The translations under genes were made by a program, and so were the position numbers. From Candidatus Zhuqueibacterota bacterium 4484_219 (lineage in GTDB: Bacteria > Zhuqueibacterota > JdFR-76 > 4484-219), in assembly GCA_002085035.1 (NCBI GenBank), contig MZGM01000136.1, positions 1 to 7,164 on the forward strand: DNA of 7,164 nt, written 5' to 3'. Of this stretch, positions 1 to 6,768 are shown piece by piece. Every line of letters starts with the position of its first letter. Positions within the stretch are counted from its first letter, which is position 1. The notes under the pieces were generated by a model that made no database searches, was not told the DNA's origin, and was given only the letters and a program-made list of their open reading frames with translations.

Positions 1-1359
1 CGTCAGAAAAGTCAATACGCCTTTCTGTTGGAAAGTGTAGAAGGAGGAGAGAAAACCGCACGCTATTCTTTCCTGGGCAAAGATCCATTTCTAACACTCC
101 GATATTCTCATGGCACAATCAGATTAGAACAGGCAGGGGATGTTCAGCAGTTTCAAGGGAATCTTTTCGACGAAATACGCAAAATCATGCGCCATTATCA
201 TCCTGTCTACATCGAGGGATTCCCTCGTTTCACCGGCGGTGCAGTAGGATATTTTGGCTACGATGTCGTCAGGCTCCTGGAACAACTTCCTACTGCTACC
301 AGTGATGACTTACAACAAGATGAAGCTGTACTGATGTTTTTCGACACTATTTTAGTGTTTGACCATCTCAAACACGAAATCAGCATAATCGCTAACGCAA
401 TTTGCCAAACCGAACAAAAAGACCTAAAACCCCTCTACATCAAAGCTATAGACAAAATAGAACAACTCGAAAATAGTTTACGCTATGAAGTAAGATGGGG
501 ACCGGGTTTCAAGAAAAGTGAGGGGAAAATACAGTCAAATTTTTGTAAGGAAGATTTCTGCAAAGCTGTTCATCATGCTAAAGAATACATTCGAGCTGGA
601 GACATATTCCAAGTTGTTCTCTCACAACGTTTTCAAACACAAATAAGTGTTTACCCATTCGATATTTACCGTGCGCTGCGAGCAATTAACCCTTCTCCTT
701 ATCTTTATTACCTTCAAATGGGTGATACTAATATTATCGGCTCCTCACCAGAACTTATGGTACGAGTGGAAAATGGCATTGTTGAGGTTCGACCGATTGC
801 TGGAACCCGAAAGCGCGGAGCAAATGAAGCAGAAGACCAACAATTGGCGGAAGAATTACGAGCCGACGAAAAAGAGTGCGCCGAACACATTATGTTGGTG
901 GATTTGGGACGTAACGATGTAGGCAGAGTTTCTCAGTACGGCACGGTCGAAGTGCCGGAATTTATGCAAATAGAAAAATATTCCCACGTCATGCATTTAG
1001 TCTCGAGTGTGCGCGGACGCTTGCGCCCAGAACTGGATTCCCTGGATGCATTAACAGCCTGTTTCCCCGCAGGCACTGTCACCGGAGCACCAAAGGTACG
1101 AGCTATGGAGATTATTGAAGAGTTGGAACCTACCAAACGCGGTATCTACGCTGGAGCATTAGGCTACATTGATTTCTCCGGAAACCTGGATTCCTGCATT
1201 ACCATCCGTACGATTGTTACTCAGGGGGATCAGGCTTACTTCCAGGCTGGCGCTGGCATTGTTGCTGACTCTAAACCAGAACGGGAATTTCAGGAAACTC
1301 TGGAAAAATCCAAAGCTCTGCGGGAAGCAATTCTTTTGGCCGAACGAGGTCTGGAATGA
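1..1359 (+). CDS. trpE: Anthranilate synthase component I (5'-partial)
   Basis: Makes anthranilate from chorismate, using ammonia supplied by the TrpG glutaminase; first committed step of tryptophan synthesis, cytosolic. The frame is open from base 1, giving 452 visible residues; full-length TrpE is about 490-520, so some 40-50 N-terminal residues lie outside the window. The N-terminal domain (about 1-140) opens with YAFLLESVEGGE. The Ser at fragment residue 12 aligns with Ser40 of the enterobacterial LLLES motif, part of the tryptophan feedback site, so feedback inhibition is likely (inference). The chorismate-binding domain (about 178-445) has PIAGTRKRG (265-273), DLGRNDVGRV (301-310), HVMH (329-332; His332 aligns with the catalytic His398 of E. 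coli) and GTVTGAPK (358-365). The TTG at 28 sits inside the conserved LLES motif and is not the start. The 3' end overlaps trpG by ATGA. PabB is a possible alternative, but the Trp neighbours and the LLES site favour TrpE. Confidence 0.96.
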   Translation, partial: RQKSQYAFLLESVEGGEKTARYSFLGKDPFLTLRYSHGTIRLEQAGDVQQFQGNLFDEIRKIMRHYHPVYIEGFPRFTGGAVGYFGYDVVRLLEQLPTATSDDLQQDEAVLMFFDTILVFDHLKHEISIIANAICQTEQKDLKPLYIKAIDKIEQLENSLRYEVRWGPGFKKSEGKIQSNFCKEDFCKAVHHAKEYIRAGDIFQVVLSQRFQTQISVYPFDIYRALRAINPSPYLYYLQMGDTNIIGSSPELMVRVENGIVEVRPIAGTRKRGANEAEDQQLAEELRADEKECAEHIMLVDLGRNDVGRVSQYGTVEVPEFMQIEKYSHVMHLVSSVRGRLRPELDSLDALTACFPAGTVTGAPKVRAMEIIEELEPTKRGIYAGALGYIDFSGNLDSCITIRTIVTQGDQAYFQAGAGIVADSKPEREFQETLEKSKALREAILLAERGLE

Positions 1360-1943
1360 TCTGCGTGATCGATAATTACGACTCTTTCACTTACAACCTG
1401 GTACAGTACCTGGGAGAATTGGGAGCAGTGCTTCGTGTGTTTCGTAATAACGAAATCAGTACTGAAGAAATCGCTCGTTTACAACCACAAGGGTTAGTTA
1501 TTTCCCCGGGGCCAGGTAGACCAAAGCAAGCAGGAATTACATTAGAAGCTATCAAGGAGTTTGCAAAATGTTTCCCGATCCTGGGAGTCTGCCTGGGTCA
1601 TCAAGCTATCGCCGAAGCGTTTGGAGGAAAAATTGTACAGGCACCATCTTTAGTACATGGTAAAACCTCACTCATCAGGCACAATGGTAACGGTATTTTT
1701 CAGAACGTAGCAAACCCGTTTGTGGCCACTCGTTACCACTCTCTACTGGTTGAAAAAGCCAGTTTACCTTCATGTTTAAAGATTTCTGCCGAGACTGATG
1801 ATGGACTGATTATGGGACTTACTCATCGACAACTGCCAATTTATGGGGTACAATTTCACCCCGAATCAATTCTGACAACCGAAGGCAAAAAAATTCTGCG
1901 GAATTTTCTGAATGTCCTAGCGCGGGAGAGCCACAAGCTATGA
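1356..1943 (+). CDS. trpG: Anthranilate synthase component II, glutamine amidotransferase
   Basis: Class I glutamine amidotransferase subunit that hydrolyses glutamine and channels ammonia to TrpE. The 195-residue length is normal for an unfused TrpG/PabA. It starts with the family signature MICVIDNYDSFTYNLVQYLG. The oxyanion-hole motif SPGPGRP is at 50-56. The nucleophile elbow GVCLGHQA places the catalytic cysteine at residue 79, and FHPES near the C-terminus supplies His168 and Glu170, so the Cys-His-Glu triad is complete. Its ATG lies in the ATGA overlap with the trpE stop, which implies translational coupling and matched subunit supply. No separate pabA is visible, so the protein may also serve p-aminobenzoate synthesis, as shared TrpG/PabA subunits do in some bacteria; the sequence cannot decide this. 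Confidence 0.96.
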   Translation: MICVIDNYDSFTYNLVQYLGELGAVLRVFRNNEISTEEIARLQPQGLVISPGPGRPKQAGITLEAIKEFAKCFPILGVCLGHQAIAEAFGGKIVQAPSLVHGKTSLIRHNGNGIFQNVANPFVATRYHSLLVEKASLPSCLKISAETDDGLIMGLTHRQLPIYGVQFHPESILTTEGKKILRNFLNVLARESHKL

Positions 1944-2004
1944 AATTCAAAGCTGTTAAAAAATTTGGAAAATTTCTTGCAGCGTAATGTAAAGATCAGA
2001 TATT

Positions 2005-2098
2005 AAAATGCAAAAATACAAATCAAAATCCAAATAGGAATTCAAAAACAGATTTTGCATTTTTCTTTGTCATTTTGCTATTTGAATTTTAATTTTTT
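2005..2098. repeat. Interleaved imperfect inverted repeats
   Basis: Two pairs of arms interlock. AAAATGCAAAA (2005-2015) is perfectly complementary to TTTTGCATTTT (2053-2063). A second arm (2017-2037) pairs imperfectly with 2078-2098, 17 of 21 positions, with a perfect core of CAAATAG (2031-2037) against CTATTTG (2078-2084). The left half is A-rich and the right half T-rich. The arms alternate A-B-A'-B', so forming both at once would need a pseudoknot. The form fits a small palindromic interspersed repeat, but low-complexity AT sequence can give such matches by chance. GC content of the stems is too low for a convincing intrinsic terminator. Confidence 0.5.
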
Positions 2099-2109
2099 AG
2101 GAAAATAAT
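2082..2109 (+). promoter_or_regulatory. Weak candidate promoter upstream of trpD
   Basis: A TTGAAT hexamer (2082-2087, 4 of 6 to the sigma-70 -35 consensus) lies 16 bp before AATAAT (2104-2109, 5 of 6 to the -10 consensus). It would start transcription near 2116, about 40 nt before trpD. It lies in very AT-rich DNA where such pairs arise often, so it is only a candidate for an internal promoter. Confidence 0.22.
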
Positions 2110-2144
2110 TCACAATATTTAAAGAACTAAATTTGTTGCAAAAT

Positions 2145-2153
2145 AGGAGGAGG
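2145..2153 (+). promoter_or_regulatory. Strong Shine-Dalgarno site for trpD
   Basis: AGGAGGAGG ends 5 nt before the ATG at 2159 and contains two overlapping copies of the AGGAGG consensus. It is the best ribosome-binding site in the window and fixes the trpD start. It shows that trpD is initiated independently rather than by coupling to trpG, which ends 215 nt upstream. Confidence 0.85.
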
Positions 2154-2158
2154 TTACC

Positions 2159-3169
2159 ATGATTCGCGAGGCAATTAAACGCCTCATCGAGGGTAAAAGC
2201 CTCAGCCGAGAAGAAGCCAGCAGTGTGATGGCACAAATTATGGAGGGTAAAGCCACAGAAGCTCAAATTGGAGCATTTTTAGTTGCTTTGCGGCTAAAAG
2301 GTGAAACCGCGCAGGAGATAGCCGGGTTTGCTCAGACCATGCGAAATAAAGCTACACCAGTGCCCACCAATAGAAAAGGAACAATCGATGTGTGTGGTAC
2401 AGGCGGTGATGGTTTTGGCAGTTTCAATATTTCTACTATTGCGGCTTTAGTTATTGCTGGTTGCGGAGTTCCAGTGGCAAAACACGGGAATCGCTCCGTG
2501 TCCAGCAAATGTGGCAGTGCGGATTTGCTTCAGCAACTGGGAGTAAAAATTGACCTCCCAGCCGAAAAAATTGCACAATGCCTGGATGAGATAGGTATCG
2601 CTTTTCTTTTTGCTCCAATGCTTCATCAAGCAATGAAATATGCTATTGGCCCCCGTCGGGAAATCGGTGTGCGTACCGTATTCAACGTCCTGGGACCAAT
2701 CACAAATCCTGCCGGCACCCAACGACAACTTATTGGGGTCTACGATCGCTATTTGGCAAACCTTTTGGCCGAAGTATTACGCGAACTGGAAACGGAAAAG
2801 GCGCTTATTGTCTACGGCGAAGATGGTCTGGATGAGGTATCCATTACTACCTCTACTTACTTGGTTGAACTTTCGGAAGGAAATATCTTGGAAAAAAAGG
2901 TAACCCCAGAAGATTTTGGTCTCACTCCCTCTAATAGAGAGGAGATTCTGGGCGGCGGGCCAGAAGAAAATGCCAGCATAGCGCTTGAAATTCTCAAAGG
3001 CAAACACGGACCAACAAGAGATGTAGTCATTGCCAATGCGGCATGTGGTTTGTATGTAGCCGGAAGCGCAGCAAGTTTTATTGAGGGAGCAAAATTAGCT
3101 GCTGAATCCATCGACTCAGGTGCTGCTCTTGACAAGCTGGAACAGATGCGTCGATTCAGTAACAGTTGA
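2159..3169 (+). CDS. trpD: Anthranilate phosphoribosyltransferase
   Basis: Transfers the phosphoribosyl group of PRPP to anthranilate, giving N-(5-phosphoribosyl)anthranilate, the second step of the pathway. At 336 residues it has normal length for a stand-alone TrpD with no TrpG fusion. An N-terminal helical domain (about 1-65) precedes the nucleoside phosphoribosyltransferase fold. The PRPP-binding signature CGTGGDGFGSFNIST is at 79-93, with the GTGGD glycine loop at 80-84. The second signature KHGNRSVSSKCGSAD is at 108-122, and the later RREIGVRTVFNVLGPITNPA segment contributes the anthranilate-site arginine region. The ATG follows a strong Shine-Dalgarno site. The TGA stop at 3167-3169 lies 20 nt before the preferred trpC start. 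No truncation or missing motif is seen. Confidence 0.97.
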   Translation: MIREAIKRLIEGKSLSREEASSVMAQIMEGKATEAQIGAFLVALRLKGETAQEIAGFAQTMRNKATPVPTNRKGTIDVCGTGGDGFGSFNISTIAALVIAGCGVPVAKHGNRSVSSKCGSADLLQQLGVKIDLPAEKIAQCLDEIGIAFLFAPMLHQAMKYAIGPRREIGVRTVFNVLGPITNPAGTQRQLIGVYDRYLANLLAEVLRELETEKALIVYGEDGLDEVSITTSTYLVELSEGNILEKKVTPEDFGLTPSNREEILGGGPEENASIALEILKGKHGPTRDVVIANAACGLYVAGSAASFIEGAKLAAESIDSGAALDKLEQMRRFSNS

Positions 3170-3189
3170 ATTTAAAGCCGAAAGGTATC

Positions 3190-3960
3190 ATGTCCAACTT
3201 TCTGGAAAAAGTAGCGCGGGAAAAACAACTAGAACTCAAGACTCAAAAAACTCTGGTTTCGTTGGAGTGCTTGAAAGATTCAATAGCAAACCTCCCCCCC
3301 ACCAGAGATTTCTACAAAGCAATTCAGAAACCTGGAGAAATTGCTGTCATTGCTGAAGTGAAAAAGGCATCGCCATCCCGTGGCCTGATTCGTCCGAATT
3401 TCGATCCTGTAACCCTGGCTTGCATCTTCGCCGAAAACGACGCGGCGGCTATTTCTGTTCTAACCGAACAGCAATATTTCCTGGGAAAGATCGATTTTTT
3501 GAATAGGATTCGGCAAAAGGTTACTTTACCCCTGCTCCGCAAGGATTTCATCATCGACCCATATCAGATTTACGAATCCCGAGCTAACGGCGCAGATGCT
3601 ATCCTTTTAATCACTGCTATTCTGTCGTCGCAGCAGCTTAGTGATTTTCTCCAATTGAGTACAGAACTGGGATTAGCTGCATTGGTAGAAATTCATAACC
3701 AGGCGGAATTGGACACAGCGTTACTTGCAAACGCCGAAATTATTGGAATTAATAACCGCAACCTTCAAACTTTGCAAGTGGACTTATCGACCACGCTGCA
3801 ATTGGCAGAGCAAATACCAGAGTCGAAAATCAAAGTAAGTGAAAGCGGTATTCACAGCCGCCAGGATATTGAAAAATTAGCATCAGTTGACGTTGATGCC
3901 GTGCTGGTAGGAGAATTCTTGATGCGGAGTTCCAACGTTGGTCAAACATTCAACAGCTAA
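3190..3960 (+). CDS. trpC: Indole-3-glycerol phosphate synthase
   Basis: Closes the indole ring by decarboxylation and dehydration of the TrpF product (CdRP), giving indole-3-glycerol phosphate. The protein is a 256-residue single-domain (beta-alpha)8 barrel, not fused to TrpF. Motifs aligned to the Sulfolobus enzyme: EVKKASPSRG gives Glu56 and Lys58, LLRKDF gives the catalytic Lys118, VEIH gives Glu167, GINNRNL gives Asn188, and SESG gives Glu218 and Ser219; all expected active-site residues are present. The ATG at 3190 is preferred because MSNFLEKV matches the usual family N-terminus and an AAAGGT site lies 4 nt upstream. The frame also extends to a TTG at 3166 overlapping the trpD stop, adding MNLKPKGI, which I judge non-native. 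A C7 run (3294-3300) lies inside the gene but the frame is kept. Confidence 0.96.
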   Translation: MSNFLEKVAREKQLELKTQKTLVSLECLKDSIANLPPTRDFYKAIQKPGEIAVIAEVKKASPSRGLIRPNFDPVTLACIFAENDAAAISVLTEQQYFLGKIDFLNRIRQKVTLPLLRKDFIIDPYQIYESRANGADAILLITAILSSQQLSDFLQLSTELGLAALVEIHNQAELDTALLANAEIIGINNRNLQTLQVDLSTTLQLAEQIPESKIKVSESGIHSRQDIEKLASVDVDAVLVGEFLMRSSNVGQTFNS

Positions 3961-3973
3961 CGGGTGTAGCCAA

Positions 3974-3988
3974 ATGTTAAGAGTAAAG
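3974..3988 (+). pseudogene. trpF: Severed N-terminal start of trpF (MLRVK)
   Basis: ATG at 3974 reads MLRVK, which matches the usual TrpF opening (family form M-x-R-V-K followed by ICGIT), 13 nt after the trpC stop. The ICGIT that should follow is absent. The frame instead runs into unrelated residues and stops at 4018-4020, while the body of trpF continues in another frame from about 3988. I read this as the stump left by a deletion inside trpF. Five residues are a short match, so confidence is moderate; position and spacing support it. Confidence 0.55.
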
Positions 3989-3996
3989 AGCCTTTT

Positions 3997-4467
3997 GTGG
4001 AAAGAGTGGGGGTGTTCGTAGACGAAAATTTAGCAAAAATAGAGCAAATAGTAAAACAAAGCGGCATAACCACTGTCCAACTTAGTGGTCAGGAAAGTCC
4101 TGAATTTTGTCACCAGTTTCATCTTCCGGTAATCAAAACATTTCGGGTGCAGGGTGGCCGTGTGTTTCCCCAAATTGCTGAATACCATGTGCACGGTTAT
4201 CTGTTCGATGCCTATGATCCCCATCTTCCTGGGGGAACCGGAAAAACCTGTGACTGGAAAATCGCCAGAGAGGCAAAAAAGTTTGGCCATCTCATTTTAG
4301 CCGGAGGACTTAAAGCTGAGAATCTTGCTGAAGCCTTAGAATACGTGCAACCTTACGGGGTTGACATCTGCAGCGGGGTTGAACAAGCTCCTGGTCACAA
4401 AGACTACGACAAGCTACGGCAGGTATTCACTATCATTAATAGGTTTCGATATGGAAACAGTAATTGA
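3997..4467 (+). CDS. trpF: Phosphoribosylanthranilate isomerase, N-terminally truncated, probably inactive
   Basis: TrpF isomerises phosphoribosylanthranilate to CdRP, between TrpD and TrpC. Only 156 residues are readable from the first available start (GTG 3997), against about 200-210 in the family. Alignable sequence begins at [12 protein letters not shown], matching Thermotoga TrpF from about residue 52. Strand 1, helix 1 and strand 2 of the barrel are missing, with the catalytic Cys of KICGIT and the substrate-binding Arg region. The rest is well kept: VQLSG (27-31; the usual form is VQLHG), the acid Asp71 in LFDA (equivalent to Asp126 of Thermotoga), GGTGKTCDW (79-87), LAGGL (101-105) and DICSGVE (123-129). 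An in-frame TAG at 3967-3969 rules out a longer version. A barrel lacking its first strands and general base should not work. The intact remaining frame suggests a very recent deletion or an assembly error. It overlaps trpB by 17 nt. Confidence 0.85.
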   Translation: MERVGVFVDENLAKIEQIVKQSGITTVQLSGQESPEFCHQFHLPVIKTFRVQGGRVFPQIAEYHVHGYLFDAYDPHLPGGTGKTCDWKIAREAKKFGHLILAGGLKAENLAEALEYVQPYGVDICSGVEQAPGHKDYDKLRQVFTIINRFRYGNSN

Positions 4468-5680
4468 GAAAAAAAATTCAAACCAACAGCTACCTGATGA
4501 ACGCGGACACTTTGGAATCTATGGTGGTAAATACGTCCCAGAAATATTGATTCCTGTTCTGGACGAATTGGAAAAAGCCTACGATAAAGCCAGAAAAGAC
4601 CCCTCTTTCCAATCGGAGCTTTCTTCTTATCTGGAAGATTATTCTGGGCGACCTACACCTCTGTATTTCGCCGAGAATCTCACCCGAAAATTGGGTGGGG
4701 CAAAAATCTATTTAAAACGAGAGGATCTTAATCACACCGGAGCTCACAAAATCAACAACACCCTGGGGCAAATACTACTTGCTAAACGAATGGGCAAAAC
4801 TCGAATTATTGCTGAAACAGGGGCCGGGCAGCACGGAGTAGCTACTGCTACGGTAGCGGCACGATTTGGCCTCCAATGTGTCATCTATATGGGTGAAGAA
4901 GACATGCAGCGACAACGTTTGAATGTATTCCGCATGCGCCTATTGGGTGCTGAAGTCAAATGTGTTAGTTCGGGAAGTCGAACATTAAAAGATGCCATTA
5001 ATGAAGCTATTCGCGACTGGGTAACAAATGTGAGAGATACGTTCTATCTCATCGGGTCGGTGGTAGGACCACACCCCTATCCCATGATGGTGAGAGATTT
5101 TCAATCGGTTATCGGCCGCGAAACACAGAAGCAAATATTTAATAAAGAGAAAAAGTGGCCTGCTTGTCTGGTAGCATGCGTTGGGGGTGGCAGTAATGCC
5201 ATGGGGTTATTTTATCCATTTTTACCTCACCCGGAGGTAAAAATGCTCGGAGTAGAGGCAGCGGGCTTAGGATTAGAATCTGGACACCACTCGGCACCAC
5301 TTTCTTGTGGCCACCCCGGGGTATTGCATGGAGCCATGAGCTATCTTTTACAAAATGAGGACGGGCAAATCCAGTTAACACACTCTGTTTCTGCCGGTCT
5401 GGATTACCCTGGCGTGGGGCCGGAACATAGTTATTTGAAAGACTCCGGACGCGTAGAATACACTGCGGTCACCGATGAAGAGGCTTTGAGCGCATTTCAG
5501 CTATTAGCTGAGACAGAGGGGATCATACCGGCGTTGGAAAGTGCCCACGCCGTAGCTGTCCTGCCTAATCTTGTACATCAATTTGATTCTGGCGACAGCG
5601 TTGTGGTTTGTCTTTCGGGGCGAGGTGACAAAGACGTTGAAATTGTGGCTAAACGCTTAGATTCCATCGCATTGCAGTGA
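4451..5680 (+). CDS. trpB: Tryptophan synthase beta chain
   Basis: PLP-dependent subunit joining indole to L-serine to give tryptophan, working in the alpha2-beta2 complex with TrpA. It is 409 residues, of the common TrpB1 type. The N-terminus carries [13 protein letters not shown] (19-31). The PLP lysine is Lys100 in [10 protein letters not shown], the catalytic glutamate is Glu122 in ETGAGQHG (E. coli Glu109), and the PLP phosphate loop is GGGSN (245-249). Later motifs [15 protein letters not shown] and SGRGDKD are present. The frame is open upstream to an ATG at 4361, but that would overlap trpF by over 100 nt and add 30 unrelated residues. ATG 4451 has an AGG seven nt upstream and gives the family-like start. 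It overlaps the trpF end by 17 nt, so coupling to trpF translation is likely. trpA follows only after a 269-nt gap. Confidence 0.97.
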   Translation: METVIEKKNSNQQLPDERGHFGIYGGKYVPEILIPVLDELEKAYDKARKDPSFQSELSSYLEDYSGRPTPLYFAENLTRKLGGAKIYLKREDLNHTGAHKINNTLGQILLAKRMGKTRIIAETGAGQHGVATATVAARFGLQCVIYMGEEDMQRQRLNVFRMRLLGAEVKCVSSGSRTLKDAINEAIRDWVTNVRDTFYLIGSVVGPHPYPMMVRDFQSVIGRETQKQIFNKEKKWPACLVACVGGGSNAMGLFYPFLPHPEVKMLGVEAAGLGLESGHHSAPLSCGHPGVLHGAMSYLLQNEDGQIQLTHSVSAGLDYPGVGPEHSYLKDSGRVEYTAVTDEEALSAFQLLAETEGIIPALESAHAVAVLPNLVHQFDSGDSVVVCLSGRGDKDVEIVAKRLDSIALQ

Positions 5681-5949
5681 AGCAATCGAGCGAGTGGATG
5701 CTGATTTACTAAGAATTATGTGTACTTCGGGTACCCACTAAAGAAAGAGCAATGGAACTTAGCCTAAGCGCATGAAAATCAATGATTACCTTAAACTTGC
5801 GATGGCTCGCTCTGGTTGATCACCAAAGTTCTCAGATTAACATACTCATCAAATCTTGTTTGGAGGTCGCCGCTTTTTGTTATTATCCAGTTAATCTTGT
5901 CAAATAATCATTTTTCTTTTGAGCGTAATTACAAACCGAAAATATTGAA
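5681..5949. other. Unassigned spacer between trpB and trpA
   Basis: 269 nt with no gene I recognise. Visible elements: GAGCGAG (5688-5694) and its complement CTCGCTC (5806-5812), 111 nt apart; a small hairpin with GTAC arms (5722-5725 and 5731-5734); a short + strand frame from ATG 5772 (MKINDYLKLAMARSG, then stop); and a minus-strand stretch open for 38 codons (5907 to 5791) without an ATG. The last 80 nt before trpA are AT-rich. A TTGTCA at 5897-5902 resembles a -35 box, but no -10 lies at the right distance. There is no T-tract hairpin, so no convincing terminator. Confidence 0.6.
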
Positions 5950-6768
5950 ATGAACCGAATCACACACACAATTGAAACCGCAAGACAAAATCAACACAAA
6001 TTGCTAAGTATTTTCATTACTGCTGGTTATCCCCATCTGGAGCTGACGGTACCCCTGGTATTAGAAGCAGCAAAAAACGGTGCTGATATGATCGAAATCG
6101 GTATTCCTTTTTCTGACCCCTTGGCAGATGGACCCACAATCCAGCAATCATCACAAGTTGCATTGGAACAAGGAATAACTCTAACCCAAATTTTTGATCT
6201 GGTGAGCGACATTAGGAGACAAAGTCCTGTCCCACTGATTCTTATGGGATACATCAATCCTATTCTCCAATTTGGTTACAAAGAATTTTTGGCCAAAGCA
6301 GCCGAGATTGGTGTGGATGGACTCATTGTACCTGACCTTCCACCTGAGGAAGCAGGGGAGCTAAAAAGCTTGTGCCAGCAATTTAGTTTGAGCAACATTT
6401 TCTTAATCTCACCCAATACCCCATCGGAAAGGATCCGATACATTGGTGAGCTTTCGACCGATTTTGTCTACTGCGTTTCTGTCACAGGAGTTACTGGCGC
6501 TCGCAAAGGGATTAATCCCAATCTATTGAAATTTCTTCGACATGTTCGAGAACTTATCACCAAACCTTTCCTGGTGGGTTTTGGAATTGCAACCCCTGAA
6601 GATGCTCAAAATATCTCCCGACACTGCGATGGTGTGATTGTAGGAAGCGCTTTCATTGATTTAATTCGAAACAATGCTAATAAGAGTGAACTTGAATTGT
6701 TAACTTCTGTTGCAAAATACATCAGGAATCTAAAATCATCAATTTCAGGAGTAACCGATGGATATTAG
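5950..6768 (+). CDS. trpA: Tryptophan synthase alpha chain
   Basis: Cleaves indole-3-glycerol phosphate to glyceraldehyde-3-phosphate and indole, which passes by tunnel to TrpB. It is a 272-residue (beta-alpha)8 barrel of normal length. The catalytic pair Glu49 and Asp60, in IEIGIPFSDPLADGP, falls at exactly the E. coli residue numbers, which supports the ATG at 5950 (MNRI is a common family start). Further motifs are SVTGVTGAR, the phosphate-binding FLVGFGIATPEDA and GVIVGSAFIDL. No clear Shine-Dalgarno precedes the ATG; the leader is AT-rich. The gene is therefore neither coupled to trpB, 269 nt upstream, nor given a strong site of its own, which is unusual because the subunits are needed in equal amounts. 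Its end overlaps the chorismate mutase gene by 11 nt. Confidence 0.97.
   Translation: MNRITHTIETARQNQHKLLSIFITAGYPHLELTVPLVLEAAKNGADMIEIGIPFSDPLADGPTIQQSSQVALEQGITLTQIFDLVSDIRRQSPVPLILMGYINPILQFGYKEFLAKAAEIGVDGLIVPDLPPEEAGELKSLCQQFSLSNIFLISPNTPSERIRYIGELSTDFVYCVSVTGVTGARKGINPNLLKFLRHVRELITKPFLVGFGIATPEDAQNISRHCDGVIVGSAFIDLIRNNANKSELELLTSVAKYIRNLKSSISGVTDGY
6747..6751 (+). promoter_or_regulatory. Shine-Dalgarno site for the chorismate mutase gene
   Basis: AGGAG lies 6 nt before the ATG at 6758, inside the last codons of trpA. It fixes the mutase start and allows re-initiation or coupling at the trpA end. Confidence 0.75.

Larger units (their letters stand above)
1944..2158. other. AT-rich spacer between trpG and trpD
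   Basis: 215 nt with no recognisable gene, in a cluster whose other junctions are mostly overlaps or short gaps. It holds a tiny frame (1940-1987, 15 codons, MKFKAVKKFGKFLAA) whose ATG overlaps the trpG stop as ATGA, an A-rich then T-rich segment with interleaved inverted repeats (2005-2098), a weak promoter-like pair (2082-2109), and the trpD ribosome-binding site at its 3' end. The small frame has no Trp codons, so it is not a Trp attenuation leader. Confidence 0.7.

Noticed and set aside
28..30. TTG at 28 as the trpE start
   Set aside because: It is the second Leu of the conserved LLESVEGGE motif, and the frame is open and family-like back to base 1; the true start lies outside the window.
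2005..2063. Intrinsic terminator after trpG
   Set aside because: The stem is nearly all A-T with a long loop; it lacks the GC-rich stem and adjacent T-tract of a real terminator.
1944..2158. Tryptophan attenuator or T-box leader ahead of trpD
   Set aside because: There are no tandem Trp codons in the small frame, no recognisable T-box sequence, and no terminator/antiterminator pair of useful stability.
2447..2728. Minus-strand open frame inside trpD (and similar frames within the other trp genes)
   Set aside because: It is a shadow of the trpD coding sequence with no recognisable motif; the + strand frame carries the conserved TrpD signatures.
3166..3189. TTG start of trpC overlapping the trpD stop
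   Set aside because: The eight added residues do not resemble the family N-terminus, while ATG 3190 gives MSNFLEKV with an AAAGGT site upstream.
3294..3300. C7 run in trpC as a frameshift
   Set aside because: The reading frame and family motifs continue correctly on both sides, so no frameshift is present in this sequence.
4361..4450. Earlier ATG for trpB
   Set aside because: It would overlap conserved trpF codons by more than 100 nt and add 30 residues not found in TrpB.
5722..5734. GTAC hairpin as part of a tRNA or terminator
   Set aside because: The 4-5 bp stem has no T-tract, and there is no cloverleaf or TTCGA-type T-arm around it.
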